This document shows, one piece after another, positions 31,093 to 41,643 of a stretch of DNA of 64,000 bases; within the stretch, counting starts at the first letter, position 1; every line of letters starts with the position of its first letter. Below the pieces are notes generated by a model. It did no database searches and was not told where the DNA came from. It was given only the letters and a program-made list of their open reading frames with translations. The stretch is from Hippopus hippopus. Its lineage: Eukaryota > Mollusca > Bivalvia > Cardiida > Cardiidae. A program made the translations under genes and the position numbers. Where the stretch lies: positions 68,571,345-68,635,344 of the forward strand of contig OX328096.1 in the NCBI GenBank assembly GCA_946811185.2. The letters are read 5' to 3'.

Positions 31093-32605
31093 TATACGCC
31101 CGTCGAAGACGGGACGTATTATGGGATCACCCGTGCGGGCGGGCGGGCGCTCGGACGGGCAGGCGGCATCCCCATTCTTTGTCCGGAGCATATCTCCAAA
31201 ACTATACTAGCTACGGTTATGAAATTTCATGGGTGGATAGATCTCATCAAGGCGGAGTGCAGTGCACAGGAATCATAACTCTCGCTTGCTTAATTTTTGA
31301 GTTATTGCCCTTTGTTGTTTTTCATACTTGAATTTTGTCCGGAGCATATCTCCAAAACTATACTAGCTACGGTTATGAAATTTCATGGGTGGATAGATCT
31401 CATCAAGGGGGAGTGCAGTGCACAGGAATCATAACTCTCGCTTGCTTAATTTTTTAGTTATTGCCCTTTGTTGTTTTTCATACTTGAATTTTGTCCGGAG
31501 CATATCTCCAAAACTATACTAGCTGCGGTTATGAAACTTCATGGGTGGATAGATCTCATCAAGGGGGAGTGCAGTGCACAGGAATCATAACTCTTGCTTA
31601 CTTAATTTTTGAGTTATTTCCCTTTGTTTATATTCATACTTGAATTTTGTCCAAAGCATATCTCCAAAATTATGCTAGCTACGGTTGTGAAACTTCATGG
31701 GTGGATAGATCTCATTAAGGGGGAGTGCAGTGCAAAAGAACCATAATTCTACCTCATGCTGTCTGAGTTATTTCCCTTTGATCGTCATTTTTACAGCATT
31801 TTCTGCTTGTCCGGAGCATAACTTTGTCATCTCCAGTCCGATTGACTTGAAACTTGGCATGTGTGTTTGTTGCAATAATACGGAGTGCAGTGCAAAAGAA
31901 CCATAACTCTACCTCGTGCTGTCTTTGAGTTATTTCCCTTTGATCGTCATTTTTACAGCATTTTCTGCTTGTCTGGAGCATAACTTTGTCATCTCCAGTC
32001 TGATTGACTTGAAACTTGGCATTTGTGTTTGTTGCAATAATACGGAGTGCAGTGCAAAAGAACCATAACTCTACCTTGTGCTGTCTTTGAGTTATTTCCC
32101 GTTGATCGTCATTTTTACAGCATTTTCTGCTTGTCCGGAGCATAACTTTGTCATCTCCAGTCCGATTGACTTGAAACTTGGCATGTGTGTTAGTTGCAAT
32201 AATACGGATTGCAGTGCAAAAGAACCATAACTCTACTTCGTGCTGTCTTTGAGTTATTTCCCTTTGATCATCATTTTTACAGCATTTTCTGCTTGTCTGG
32301 AGCATAATTTTGTCATCTCCAGTCTGATTGACTTGAAACTTGGTATGCATGTTTGTTGCAATATTACGGAGTACAGTGCGCAAGAACAATAACTCTACCT
32401 AGTGCGGATTTTGAGTAATTCCACTTTGATCTTCATTTTTACAGTATTTCTTGCTTGTCTGGAACGGAACTTTGTCACCTCAAGTCAAATTGACTTGACA
32501 CTTGATAAACATGTTTGTTGCATTACCTGCCCTTTACGATTATTATACCCCCTTGACAACTGGCGGTGGGACGGGCGTATCTTGCGACAATTTGCCGCTC
32601 TTGTT
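31093..32605 (+). mobile_element. Helentron-like HINE with two tandem-monomer types
   Basis: 5' end TATACGCCCGTCGAAGACGG (hairpin CCCGTC-GAA-GACGGG), a GGGC/GACGG-rich microsatellite (31131-31172), four ~156-bp monomers (GTCCGGAGCATATCTCC at ~31181, 31338, 31493, 31649), five ~162-bp monomers (GTCCGGAGCATAACTTTG at ~31809, 31971, 32132, 32294, 32457), then GACGGGCGTAT, an 11-bp inverse of the 5' end, and CTTGCGACAATTTGCCGCTC TTGTT. The interrupted TM1 hairpin shows the exact ends and no target duplication, inserted next to T. This is a Helentron/HINE signature. The long minus-strand open frame across the monomers is a repeat artefact, not a gene. Confidence 0.9.
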
Positions 32606-32878
32606 CCAAGATGTTTTTACATCCATTCTTGCTTTAAAACTTGATTTATTATCATTAGTATTTCACAAAAATATTTTCAAATTTCTTTAAAGGAGGTTAT
32701 GATTTAACTGCATGAATGAGACATGAACATTGTTAACTTGCTATAGGAGACTTTTTAATTGAGAAGCAATAGTTCTGTTCATGTGTTTCTAATTAGTCAT
32801 TGCTCTTCAGGCCTAATTGAGCTCACCAAGATTGAATTCTGTTCCTTCATATGATAGTTTTATGCCTACAGAGGAAAA

Positions 32879-33135
32879 TTAACTCTTTACTCTATGACAA
32901 AGTTTTAGTCTGGTCTAAATTGAAAGCATAAATGCAGATGACAAATGTTGCACAAGTTATTAAATAAATGTTGCACAAATTATTAAATCTTTATTATTAA
33001 ATATTTGAATGAGTAGAAAACATTCGTGAGAAAAGGAAAAAATGTTGGTTACCAGCATTTCCTCCTTTTCACGTAACGATTTCTGAACCTTCTTTTCCCA
33101 GGGTTGTTTAAAGGTGATTGTTTAGTAAAGGGTAA
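32879..33135 (+). mobile_element. TM1 MITE with internal duplication
   Basis: TTAACTCTTTACTCTATGAC start; AATGTTGCACAAGTTATTAA ATAAATGTTGCACAAATTAT TAAA is a ~24-bp tandem duplication in the A-side; hairpin GTTGGTTACCAGC; TTTAGTAAAGGG end. Confidence 0.78.
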
Positions 33136-33400
33136 AAGATACTCATAGCATATGACTATGTGGTCGTTTTGTGCAAAGCTCTTCTGGCATTGTCACTGTC
33201 AAGTTCTTTTGAGGATTACATGTTATTCTAGTATACAGCTACATTACTATCAGTGATGAAAAGAAAAGGTGACACAGACATTTTCAGTTAGTAGAAAATA
33301 ACTTAAATTACTATTGAAATTCAGTAAATGCATCTTTTCAGTTTAGTTCTAAATCTAGTGTGATCTTGGTCTGTGAAATATGCATCCAAAGTTGTTTAGC

Positions 33401-33589
33401 ATTTTCACAATAAAATTCGAGACCAGTCCAAAATTGAAAGTTTTGTGCTGAGAACAAATATGATATGGCTCAAATGATGGGATTTGTCTATGAAAGTGTA
33501 GAAAACATTGTGGGAAAAGGAGTAAAAGCTGGTTACTAGCCTATTTTTTCATGGTCTTTAAAAGAGAAGATTGTGTGGTACTGGGTTAA
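33401..33589 (+). mobile_element. TM1 MITE, right arm deleted
   Basis: CGAGACCAGTCCAAAATTG, CTCAAATGATGGGATTTGTC, GGTTACTAGCC; most of the right hairpin arm is missing, then ATGGTCTTTAAAAG and TTAA. Confidence 0.7.
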
Positions 33590-33602
33590 AGCATTCTAGG
33601 AT

Positions 33603-33722
33603 TTAACCCTTAGGCTGCTAAGCGCGAGTCTCTGACCTTTTGCGAACAGTGTAGATCTAGATCAGATTGCACAGAACATGCAGTCTGATCTTTGGTCTAC
33701 ATTGTCGGATACTAGGATTTAA
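33603..33722 (+). mobile_element. TM2 MITE, short form
   Basis: TTAACCCTTAGGCTGCTAAG, hairpin AGTGTAGATC...GATCTTTGGTCTACATTGTC, ends GGATTTAA soon after the hairpin (120 bp instead of ~212). Confidence 0.8.
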
Positions 33723-34104
33723 CAGTATAGCAAGATTGTGATGAAATAGGTAAAGTTTTGTGGACACCTTGCCTAATGGTATTGGAAGAAAATAAAATTG
33801 TTAGGTAAAAAAGGATATCAATAAGGTTGCAACAGGATATTATTCATATGGTTTTGCTATACAGTACTGTCTACAGGTCGAACATTAATGAGATCTTGTA
33901 GGTGGTTATCTGAGAGTGTAATAGGAGAGCATTAGAAAGAAACTCATTTCATTTATTTCCAGGGCTTCAGATAAAGGGAAAATATTAAAATCTAAATGTC
34001 GGCAACATTTACATTCTGGAAAAAAAAAACCATCATGATATGGGTATTCATATAAACTACCTCAAACAAATCTAAATACGAATACCCACAGTGTGGTTTT
34101 GGGC
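33723..34104. other. No gene seen
   Basis: Unassigned intronic-looking DNA upstream of the candidate exon at 34444. Confidence 0.4.
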
Positions 34105-34343
34105 TTAATTCTTTACCAGGGTACTGAAATTATATGCTTTTCCAAATTACAAGCATTTCCAGTTGACAAAATATATAATATGGCTCATTGCAATGAGAGT
34201 ATTAATGCCTGTGTGAGGATAGAAAAAGTTGTGGTAAAAGGAGAAAGTGCTAGTTACCAGCATTTTCTCCTTTTCCTGCTATGTTTTTAAAAGCTTACTT
34301 CCTCAGAGGAAAAAAAACATGGGCTTATTTGGTAAAAGGGTGA
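34105..34343 (+). mobile_element. TM1 MITE just upstream of candidate exon 2
   Basis: TTAATTCTTTACCAGGGTAC, TTACAAGCATTTCCAGTTGA, hairpin GCTAGTTACCAGC, TATTTGGTAAAAGGGT. It ends 100 bp before the exon's acceptor site. Confidence 0.8.
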
Positions 34344-34443
34344 ATTATTTCCAAATAGGAATATCTCATACTTAGCTGAATGTCTACTTGATTTATGATG
34401 TTATTCTTTTACTAATTTTCTTTTCTATTTTTTTTTTCCACAG

Positions 34444-35079
34444 AAATGGCTATGAAATGGCATACTAATGGTAGTAGTAGTTTAAGTCTTTCAAAATTGG
34501 ATCACAACATCAAAATGCACAGAGATAGTAGTGACATGGAACACTCAGACATGAACTCAAAAAGTGATATCTCTGGTGATGAGCAACATGAATTACATGT
34601 GGATGACGACACAGGTCCATCCATTCCGCATGAAAATGCAAGGGACCGATATGTTGCTCTGAAGTGGACAGGTGAACCATTGAATGGTGTTAGTCTTTCA
34701 GAAGTGGATAATGTAAAAATCCATAAACCTAGTGTGGAAATGTTGAATGCTGATACAAAACACAGTGTAAATAGTGTTCAGGATAGTCACACCGAAATTG
34801 ACAAAGGAAGTGTAAGTGGGAGGATTGTGGATGAGGACAGGTTCCAAGTTCCCGATACCCAGACCAATGAACCGCACACAACTCAAAACCATGAACTCCA
34901 CTCCACACAGAACAATGAATTAGATAGCCAAATGCGGCAGTTAGACTGTGATTCTCGCCCGTTGTCTCATATTCCCGTTCCTGTGCATTTGCGGGAAGAT
35001 CGGCCACGCCCACATGAAGGACTTGTAGGAGAGCCCCAACTTCATGTCCATGAAATGAGCTCCACTGTCTCTTCACCAG
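34444..35079 (+). CDS. Internal coding exon, unknown hydrophilic protein
   Basis: Bounded by a strong acceptor (TTTCTATTTTTTTTTTCCACAG, 34422-34443) and a consensus donor CAG|GTAAGA at 35079/35080. Open throughout, 636 nt, phase 1 at both ends. The product is polar and probably disordered, rich in Ser, Asp, His, Asn; no membrane segment or signal peptide. Two imperfect internal repeats: AMKWHTNGSSSLSLSKLDHN (start) and VALKWTGEPLNGVSLSEVDN (~residue 63). A third motif, SKSDISGDEQ, resembles SRSYISGDQS in the exon at 14244. An ATG at 34446 exists but lies two bases inside the exon, so it is probably not the start. No family recognised. Further exons were not found in the window. Confidence 0.72.
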
Positions 35080-35093
35080 GTAAGAAAACATTT

Positions 35094-35302
35094 CAGCCAT
35101 GCCCTGTGAAAAGGGGGTTTAATGTATCTGCAAAACATGGGTCGAAACTTTTCACTGTTAGTAAATTTTCTGTATGTCCAAGTCCATTTGACATCATAAT
35201 TCAGTCAGTTGTTAGACAAAATGGATTGTATGGATCCATACTGTGATGATTTGCTTGGTGTAGTGCATCACAGAGATGCATCAAACCCCATTTTGCTCGA
35301 CA
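35094..35302 (+). mobile_element. GCTCTG-MITE beside a splice donor
   Basis: AGCCATGCCCTGTGAAAAGG ... GATGCATCAAACCCCATTTT, slightly shortened inside. It starts ~14 bp after the exon's GT, so the exon's reading frame runs on into the MITE in unspliced sequence. Confidence 0.82.
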
Positions 35303-35609
35303 GTTGATCAGTTGATATGTGTAGTCTCTGTCCTATGTACATTATCACATCCTGAAACAGACTTAAGCAAAAAGACTTGAAGACATCATAATAAACTTAG
35401 GATATAGTGTAATAATGTATGCAACTGAAAAAGTTGCTAAAATGGAAATTGTTCATTACATAGGTGAGCAATTTCTCCATTTATGATCTGTTCTCTAATA
35501 GCGGTCTGCTTTAGGTAATGTATCAGTTGACAACTTGATAATATTGAAGTTCTGATTGTGTTAGGGAAACATATTTTATCCTGATATATGCTTGTTTATT
35601 ACTGTTGCT

Positions 35610-35853
35610 CAGCTGTTTTCGAAGAAAACCACAAGTTATAGCCCTGGTGTCGTTGTTGTGTCTCTGTTATTACATAAGATATTTACTTCAAACTTGGACA
35701 AGTTGTTCACTACCAAAAAGGAAACCTATACAACAAGGCAGGTAACCATCAATATATTTTTGACACAGTTATGCCCCTATTTCAACTAACAATTTTCACT
35801 GAAAATCAAGGACTTGCAGCTGAGCGTTTGCACCCACATGCAGTGCTCTTGTT
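35610..35853 (+). mobile_element. Helentron-like element, family D
   Basis: GTTATAGCCCTGGTGTCGTTG ... GGCAGGTAACCATCAATATA ... GAGCGTTTGCACCCACATGC, ending AGTGCTCTTGTT. Hairpin GCAC...GTGC precedes CTCTTGTT. Confidence 0.7.
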
Positions 35854-36117
35854 TACCATGTGTCCAACAGTCCCAATTCAAATTTGCAAACAAGAACAGA
35901 ACATCCCATCTGGTAACCAGGATGTAGCAAAAAGGGAAATTGTTCATAGTGAGCAGTTTCTCCTTTTACCATTGGTTTTCCAAAAGTGATCTATTGTAAA
36001 TGATAGTATTAGAATTTTGTTTGTTACTGAAACATAATTATTTTATCCTAAAATTTGCATTATTTTTACAATGAATGTGTCCAACTGCTCCAGTATAAAA
36101 TTGCCAACATGAATATG

Positions 36118-36214
36118 CCATCTTGTAAACAGGGTTTTCTCCTTTTTCCATTATGATTTTTTAACTGCCTCCGTTATTTGAGGTCATGACAACATTGGAT
36201 CTTGTGAAAAAAGG
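36118..36214 (+). mobile_element. TM1 fragment (right half)
   Basis: GGGTTTTCTCCTTTTTCCATT ATG, CTGCCTCCGTTATTTGAGGT, GTGAAAAAAGG; joins the next TM1 at a TTAA. Confidence 0.55.
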
Positions 36215-36443
36215 TTAACTATTTACGAAACAAGAATACTTTTGACTCATCCAAATTGTAAGCATATGCAGATGATAAATAAAATGTAGCTTAGATGATG
36301 GGATTTCCATGTGAAAGGGTAGAAAATTTTGTGGGAAAAGGAGAAAATACTGGTTACCAGCATTTTCTCCTTTTACTATAGTTTTTTCAAAAGGCTCTTT
36401 CCTTAGGGTCCTAAAAACATGGGATCGTGTGGTAAAGGCTTAA
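36215..36443 (+). mobile_element. TM1 MITE, full length
   Basis: TTAACTATTTACGAAACAAG, CTCATCCAAATTGTAAGCAT, hairpin, GGGATCGTGTGGTAAAGGCTTAA. Confidence 0.85.
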
Positions 36444-36724
36444 AGAGATATGACATAGCAACAGAAATAATGAAGACAGGATGCACTTGTAAAGTATATC
36501 TATTTTTAGATGTGCATGTTACTAGAATTGTTTTGTGAACTGGGTCCTGCTCATTTCGAAATACAGGATGTGATATATAAAAAAAAGTACTGACTGGAAA
36601 CCCTTCAGTCTGCTCGTTCTTTGTCATATGATTTGTTTTTTTAACAACTCAGAGGAAGAAGGCTTTTGAAAACAGTGGGGGAAAAAGAGCAGATGCTTGT
36701 AATCAGCAATTATAGATGGGCTGT

Positions 36725-36996
36725 TTTTGAAGAAAGTACATGTATGAGGGTATTGTCATAGCCCTGGCGTTGCTTGTGCTGTACAAAAACTTTGGCTGTT
36801 TGTGATATTTCTGTCATTACTGAAGATGTGTACTTCAGTCTTGAATAATTTGTTAGCTATGAAAAAGGGAACCCATACAACAAGGACAGGTTACCATCAA
36901 ATTTTTTTGACAGAGTTATGCCCCTTTTTCGACTTGGAATTTTCACTAAAAGTTACTGCAGCTGAGCATAAGCACCTGCTTGCCATGCTCTTTTTT
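36725..36996 (+). mobile_element. Helentron-like element, family D
   Basis: GTCATAGCCCTGGCGTTGCT ... GGGAACCCATACAACAAGGA ... GCTGAGCATAAGCACCTGC, ending ATGCTCTTTTTT. Immediately left (36655-36715) is a TM1-like arm ending in CAGCAATTATAG. Confidence 0.65.
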
Positions 36997-37158
36997 CCTT
37001 TTCACACCCTCTTTTAAATCCATTCAAGGTCAGTTGGATAATTTGTTTTCGAGATGATGGCAGCAGAAGTTAATGCATTTGGATTGGTTTAGCCTAAAAC
37101 TTTACAACATGGTTGAAAACACATACATGTATACAAGCATCTTCCTGGGAAATGGCGG

Positions 37159-37382
37159 TTTAATCCTTTTACCAAACAATCCCGACTTTTAATGACACTG
37201 AGAAAGAAGCCTTTTGAAAACATTGCAGGAAAAGGAGAAGATGCTGGTAACCAGCATTTTCTCCTTTTTCCACAATGTTTTTTACTCTTCCCAAAACAAA
37301 TTTCAATTTTTGAGTAACATTTATTTTGTTGTCTGCAAATGCTTTCAGTATGGACAAATTCTTTTGTTTGGTAAAGAGTTTA
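37159..37382 (-). mobile_element. TM1 MITE, full length
   Basis: TTAATCCTTTTACCAAACAATCC, GACACTGAGAAAGAAGCC, hairpin, GCTTTCAGTATGGACAAATT, TTTGGTAAAGAGTTTA. Confidence 0.87.
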
Positions 37383-37565
37383 TACATCTTCTCATTAAAC
37401 CAAGCAAATTGTGGTATAACATGGATCTATTTTGTCTATAAATCATCTGAATCATGAGGTAGGTTATGGTCTTTTGCCATGGAGTTTTGTCAACGGCAAA
37501 AAGTTAAGACCCAAGTCAGCCTGATCTGACTTGCTTTTAATAAGCAATATCTTCTCATCCCTTAA

Positions 37566-37681
37566 TGTTTCCTACTCTATCAGAGATCTTCAGTGCATAT
37601 TATGCATTCATTGTGAAATTGTCATCTGCAGATAGGTTTAATTTTGAAGACTTTTTAAATTTTGGCTATTGGGAAAAGGTT
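37566..37681 (-). mobile_element. TM1 fragment (A-side)
   Basis: TTTCCTACTCTATCAGAGATC, TTGTCATCTGCAGATAGGTT, GGGAAAAGGTTAAG. Confidence 0.55.
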
Positions 37682-37712
37682 AAGAAACGGACTGATAGCA
37701 AAGAGAAAGCAT

Positions 37713-37926
37713 GTGATAAAACAAATATTTCCCAAATTACAAAATGCTATACATGACTAAAGTGAAACATAGCTTACACAATAATTTCTGTCATGGAAAT
37801 GGTAGAAAGAACATTGTGGGAAAGGGAGACAGTGCTGGTTACCAGCATTTCCTCCTTTTCCGACAATGTTTTAAAATGCCTTCTCCTTCAGCGTCATTAA
37901 AACAAGGGATTTTTCAGTTAAAAGGT
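37713..37926 (+). mobile_element. TM1 MITE, left end eroded
   Basis: GAAAGAACATTGTGGGAAAGG GAG, CAGTGCTGGTTACCAGC, CTTCTCCTTCAGCGTCATTA AAAC. Confidence 0.7.
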
Positions 37927-38104
37927 TTAGCATTTTGGACTTTAATACGGTGGAATGAAATTTTGTCCTCTATCAAAGACTGATAACACAAATCTATTAC
38001 GAATGAACGGACTTGTTGTCATAGGTCAAGAACTACTAATATTGCCTGTGTTGACCAACCAAGAATAGTTTATTCTTATTCTCAAAAATTGTCTAAATTT
38101 AAAA

Positions 38105-38190
38105 GTAAAACCCAATGATTTAGTCAATCGTAAGTTGTGTTACTCTAGAATAAGATTAAGAATGCAATTAAGAGTGGTTGGTCAATGAAG
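38105..38190. repeat. PAL-A half copy
   Basis: CCAATGATTTAGTCAATCGT AAGTTGTGTTACTCTAG ... TTAAGAGTGGTTGGTCAATG. Confidence 0.6.
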
Positions 38191-38233
38191 ACCCAGACTG
38201 CATACTCAATTTGATCTTGTCTATCTATAGAGT

Positions 38234-38448
38234 TTAACTCTTAGGCAGCTAAGGGTAACTAAATTACATTTTGCTGACAGTGTAGATCAAGATCAGACAG
38301 CACAGAATGTGCCGTCTTATCTTGGATCTACACTATCTGATAAAGAGATCCCCCACCCAAAAAATAAAATACTATTGAAATAGCAAAATTTGGGATTTTA
38401 CTATCGGCTTGAAATTTTCATTCATTTATTAAGCAGGATAAGGGTTAA
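38234..38448 (+). mobile_element. TM2 MITE, full length
   Basis: TTAACTCTTAGGCAGCTAAGG to TTAAGCAGGATAAGGGTTAA; centre GTGTAGATCAAGATCAGACA / TTATCTTGGATCTACACTAT. Confidence 0.87.
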
Positions 38449-38459
38449 TAGTACTCATG

Positions 38460-38662
38460 TGACAAGCTTAGATGCTTGGTAAGATACAGGGCTTGAAATC
38501 AGGGGGTCCCAAGTTCGAATCCCTTGCTCAGCCAATTTCTTTCCTTGAATTGATGATAGTCATTGCATTAAGCTCCATTCCTCTCTCATGTCTGATCGTT
38601 GCTTAGACAATGTTGTACATGGGAAAGCAGCCATTGGCTGTGGAAGAATATTGTCTAAAGCC
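38460..38662 (+). mobile_element. SINE type I, 3' truncated
   Basis: B-box CAAGTTCGAATCCC at ~38510, CAATTTCTTTCCTTGAATTG ATGATAGTC, GGGAAAGCAGCCATTGGCTG; ends in GAATATTGTCTAAAG without a tail. Confidence 0.8.
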
Positions 38663-38908
38663 GGATTTTGTGTTTATTTGCACTTTCGGATACAAGGTAA
38701 TAAACATGAAATATTAATTAAAAAGTCATCAACATTTTCACAAGTGTATATCATTCTGATAACGGAATTATTTTGATTTTGAAAATAAAAAATAGAGTTC
38801 TTTGCCCCTCTTGCAGAACCAAGGTTCTTTGCCAAGATAATCACAGTGCACAATATGTACTGTACCAGACTGAACCAAATCCTCTCTATACCTTTTACCA
38901 AACAGTGT

Positions 38909-39297
38909 TTTTAACTCTTTACCAAAAAACAGAATTTTAGTCTGGTATATACTTATGTAAAGCTTTGGTAGATGACAAAATGAATGTGGTTCAGGGGCAC
39001 ATTTCACATTACGCACGAAATTTGTGTACGCAATTTTTATAAGCAAGCATTAAGTCTGAAAACAAGTTTCACCAAACTACATAACTTCATGATTAGATTA
39101 AGAATTTGGATAACATTACGCTACTTCATATGTTTGGGTAAAGTAGGAATCCTACGTGTGTTTATTCAATCCCCAAAAAATTGGCGTAAATCTACGCAGT
39201 TTGTTGAAATGGACCCCAGATGATTAAGTTTGTAACAAAAGAAAATATGGAAAAAAGAGAAAATCCTGGTTAACACAATGTTGGTTGATACTTTTTG
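38909..39297 (+). mobile_element. TM1 MITE interrupted by another MITE
   Basis: TTTTTAACTCTTTACCAAAA and A-side to AATGTGGTTCA, insertion at 38994-39217, then AGATGATTAAGTTTGTAACA and a degraded hairpin. Confidence 0.72.
38994..39217. mobile_element. 224-bp MITE, GGGGNNCATTTCA ends
   Basis: GGGGCACATTTCAC at the left and GTTGAAATGGACCCC at the right are inverted; internal TACGC/GCGTA motifs also mirror. The boundaries are confirmed by the interrupted TM1 A-side. No certain target duplication. Confidence 0.7.
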
Positions 39298-39520
39298 CAG
39301 ATGTAATTAGCCCCCTTTTCATGGAGCATTATAAGCTCATCTCTAACTAGTGCTTAGCCAATGTACTAGGTGCACGTTTCTTGCACATGTGACAATTGAA
39401 CAACTTCAGATCAAAATGGGAAAAGATAATTGTAGGTAAAATAAGATGAAGATATAGAACATAAAGAGCACATATTACAAAATGCTTTCCAAATGACAAT
39501 TCTTCCGTAATTATTGTTAT

Positions 39521-39756
39521 TTAATCCTTTACTACACAATCTCCAGTTTTAATGTGCAATGTGCCAAAGGAAAAGCCCTTTTGAAAACATTGCGAGAAAA
39601 GGAGAAAATGCTGGTAAGCAGCATTTTCTCCTTTTCCCACAATGTTTTGTACCCTTTGAAAGAAAAATTTCAGGTTTTGAGTAACTTTCAACATGTCATC
39701 TTCAGATGCTTTAAATTTGGACAAATCCAAAATTCTGTCTGTTGGTACAGGGTTAA
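39521..39756 (-). mobile_element. TM1 MITE, full length
   Basis: TTAATCCTTTACTACACAATC, CCAAAGGAAAAGCCCTTTTG, hairpin GGTAAGCAGC, GTTGGTACAGGGTTAA. Confidence 0.86.
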
Positions 39757-39965
39757 ATCATTTGTCGAAATTGTGTCTGAATGTGAGGCGATATCTATGC
39801 AAGGATTGGAGGAATTCAAAGAATTTTGTAAGGCAGCCATATTCTTGTCAAGTCCACGAAATATCATTTGTTTTACAACTTGATTTCACAGCACAGCAAG
39901 CACTTTCAAAACTAAACAGATCATTACAAATAAAATTCCTAGATTTGTACAACACCTACACAATA

Positions 39966-40190
39966 TCATTATCCCTTCATCACACAATCCTGAGTGTTAA
40001 CATCCCTGAGAAAGACAGCTTTTGAAACATTGTGGTAATAGGAAGAAAATTTTTAATGCGAATAAGCAGGAGTTTCTTCTTTTTCCCATAATCTTTTCTT
40101 ACCTTTGAAAGAAATATCAAATCAAGTTACATTTATATTTGTCTCCTGCATCTAGTTTCAGTTTGAACTAGTCTAAAATTTTGTTGGAGT
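39966..40190 (-). mobile_element. TM1 MITE, diverged
   Basis: TATCCCTTCATCACACAATCC, CATCCCTGAGAAAGACAGC, hairpin tip lost, GTCTAAAATTTTGTTGGAGTTG. Confidence 0.68.
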
Positions 40191-40324
40191 TGACAGTACC
40201 ATCTATATAAGAAAGGCTATAGAATTTGCAGGAAAGGAGAAATTGTCCTGAAAAACATGTAGTACTCTGATATAAAGAAAATGATAAAAATACTGTATTG
40301 CCATTTTATAAAGAGAAGATACTA

Positions 40325-40560
40325 TAATGCTGGTCCTTTGTGCTTCAGTGGTAAAACGGTATGGCTTGCATTACCTTGAGGCATGGATTTGAGCCTCAAT
40401 GGAAGCACTAGGTTTTTTCGTGGAAATCTCTCTGAGCTAGACACTTCAAAGCCGGAGCCAAATACTGGTGAAACATAGGACATACATCATTAAGGAAGCT
40501 GTTACCATGATAATTTATGATTGAAATGATGTTGAAAGCTTTGCAAAACAGTCCATTCAA
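40325..40560 (+). mobile_element. SINE type II
   Basis: A-box-like TGTGCTTCAGTGGTAAAACGG, B-box-like GATTTGAGCCTC, body GGAAATCTCTCTGAGCTAGA, tail GAAATGATGTTGAAAGC...CCATTCAACAAA. Confidence 0.7.
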
Positions 40561-40602
40561 CAAACCTTCTGTAAAAAGTTGGGTTATGTATTGTAATAAT
40601 CA

Positions 40603-40793
40603 TATTAAGGATGGGCACCCTAATGGGATTTGTGTAACATCGCTTTTCATTGGCAAAATTGTATGGATTCAGCTAAGACTCGGATAATCCATAATCGATG
40701 CTGGGAAGCAACGTGTATCGGCTGATCGATTACGGTTCACCCGAGTCTTAAATGAATCCGTACGTTTTTTCGGCGATGAAAGGTGATGTTAAA
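40603..40793. mobile_element. Mutator-like MITE, right end truncated
   Basis: ATTAAGGATGGGCACCCTAA TGGGATT... and TTCGGCGATGAAAGGTGATG; same family as 22720-22930 with the last ~30 bp missing. Confidence 0.78.
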
Positions 40794-41171
40794 ACAACAG
40801 ATACCTTAACTTTCTTTACTTATAAATTATGCTACTGTTTTCTGCTATCTATGAATAAATGTCTGAGGAAAGGTGTTTGAATCTGTAAATCAATTTAAAG
40901 AATTTTTGAAAATATTTGACATTGATACTTTTGAAAACAATGAATGCACAAATTTATGGAGTTATTGCGATTCTAGTAGAATTTCGATAGAAATGGTTGG
41001 TAGGTACTCTCTTAAGCATGCACTGTTTTTCTTATTTTGAAAGGTCTGAAATAAACTTCAATTATGTACTAGATCTACAAGTTTCGTAGGTGCATTTAAC
41101 ATGGACATTTCAAAAGTAGCTACTTTTTACAGGCTACCTGAATGTGCTACAAGATATCCTTGGTCAGTATT

Positions 41172-41396
41172 CACCAACCATTCTTAAGAATGTCCTTTGT
41201 CTTATTCTGCAAGATTTTTTAAAGTTGAACGTGACACAACTTCTGATTGGCTAAACCAAATGGTAAAACCATTTGGTTTAGCCAATCAGAGGTTGTGTAA
41301 CTTTCTAATTGAGCAAATTCAAAAGAATAAGATAAAGAACGTTCTTAAGAGTGGTCACTGTTGGTGAATATGGAAGTTGATAATTTCTTTTATTGT
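41172..41396. repeat. PAL-A palindrome, most complete copy
   Basis: TATTCACCAACCATTCTTAAG ... ACACAACTTCTGATTGGCTA AACCAAATGG mirrored to the right with spacer TAAAA; ~105-bp arms. A foldback MITE with end TATTCACCAAC. Confidence 0.82.
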
Positions 41397-41414
41397 ATGG
41401 AAAAAATTGTTCTT

Positions 41415-41643
41415 TTAACCCTTTACCAAACAACAAAATCTTTTACTAATTGAAATTGAAAGCATTAGCATATGTCAAAATAAATGTGACTGAAATATTG
41501 AAAATTGTTTTGTGAATAATAGAAAACATTGTGGGAAAAAGAGTAAATGCTGGTTACCAGCATTTTCTCCTTTTCCCACAATGTTTCCAAAAGGCTTCTC
41601 TCTCAGGGTCATTAAAAGTCGGGATTGTGTGGTAAAGGGTTAA
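41415..41643 (+). mobile_element. TM1 MITE, near-consensus
   Basis: TTAACCCTTTACCAAACAAC, perfect hairpin, CAGGGTCATTAAAAGTCGGG, GTGTGGTAAAGGGTTAA. Confidence 0.93.

Noticed and set aside
31754..32389. 211-residue minus-strand open frame with repeated NRTGDDKVMLRTSRKCC-like units
   Set aside because: It is the translation of five ~162-bp Helentron-like monomers; the repetition is in the DNA, and nothing suggests a protein.
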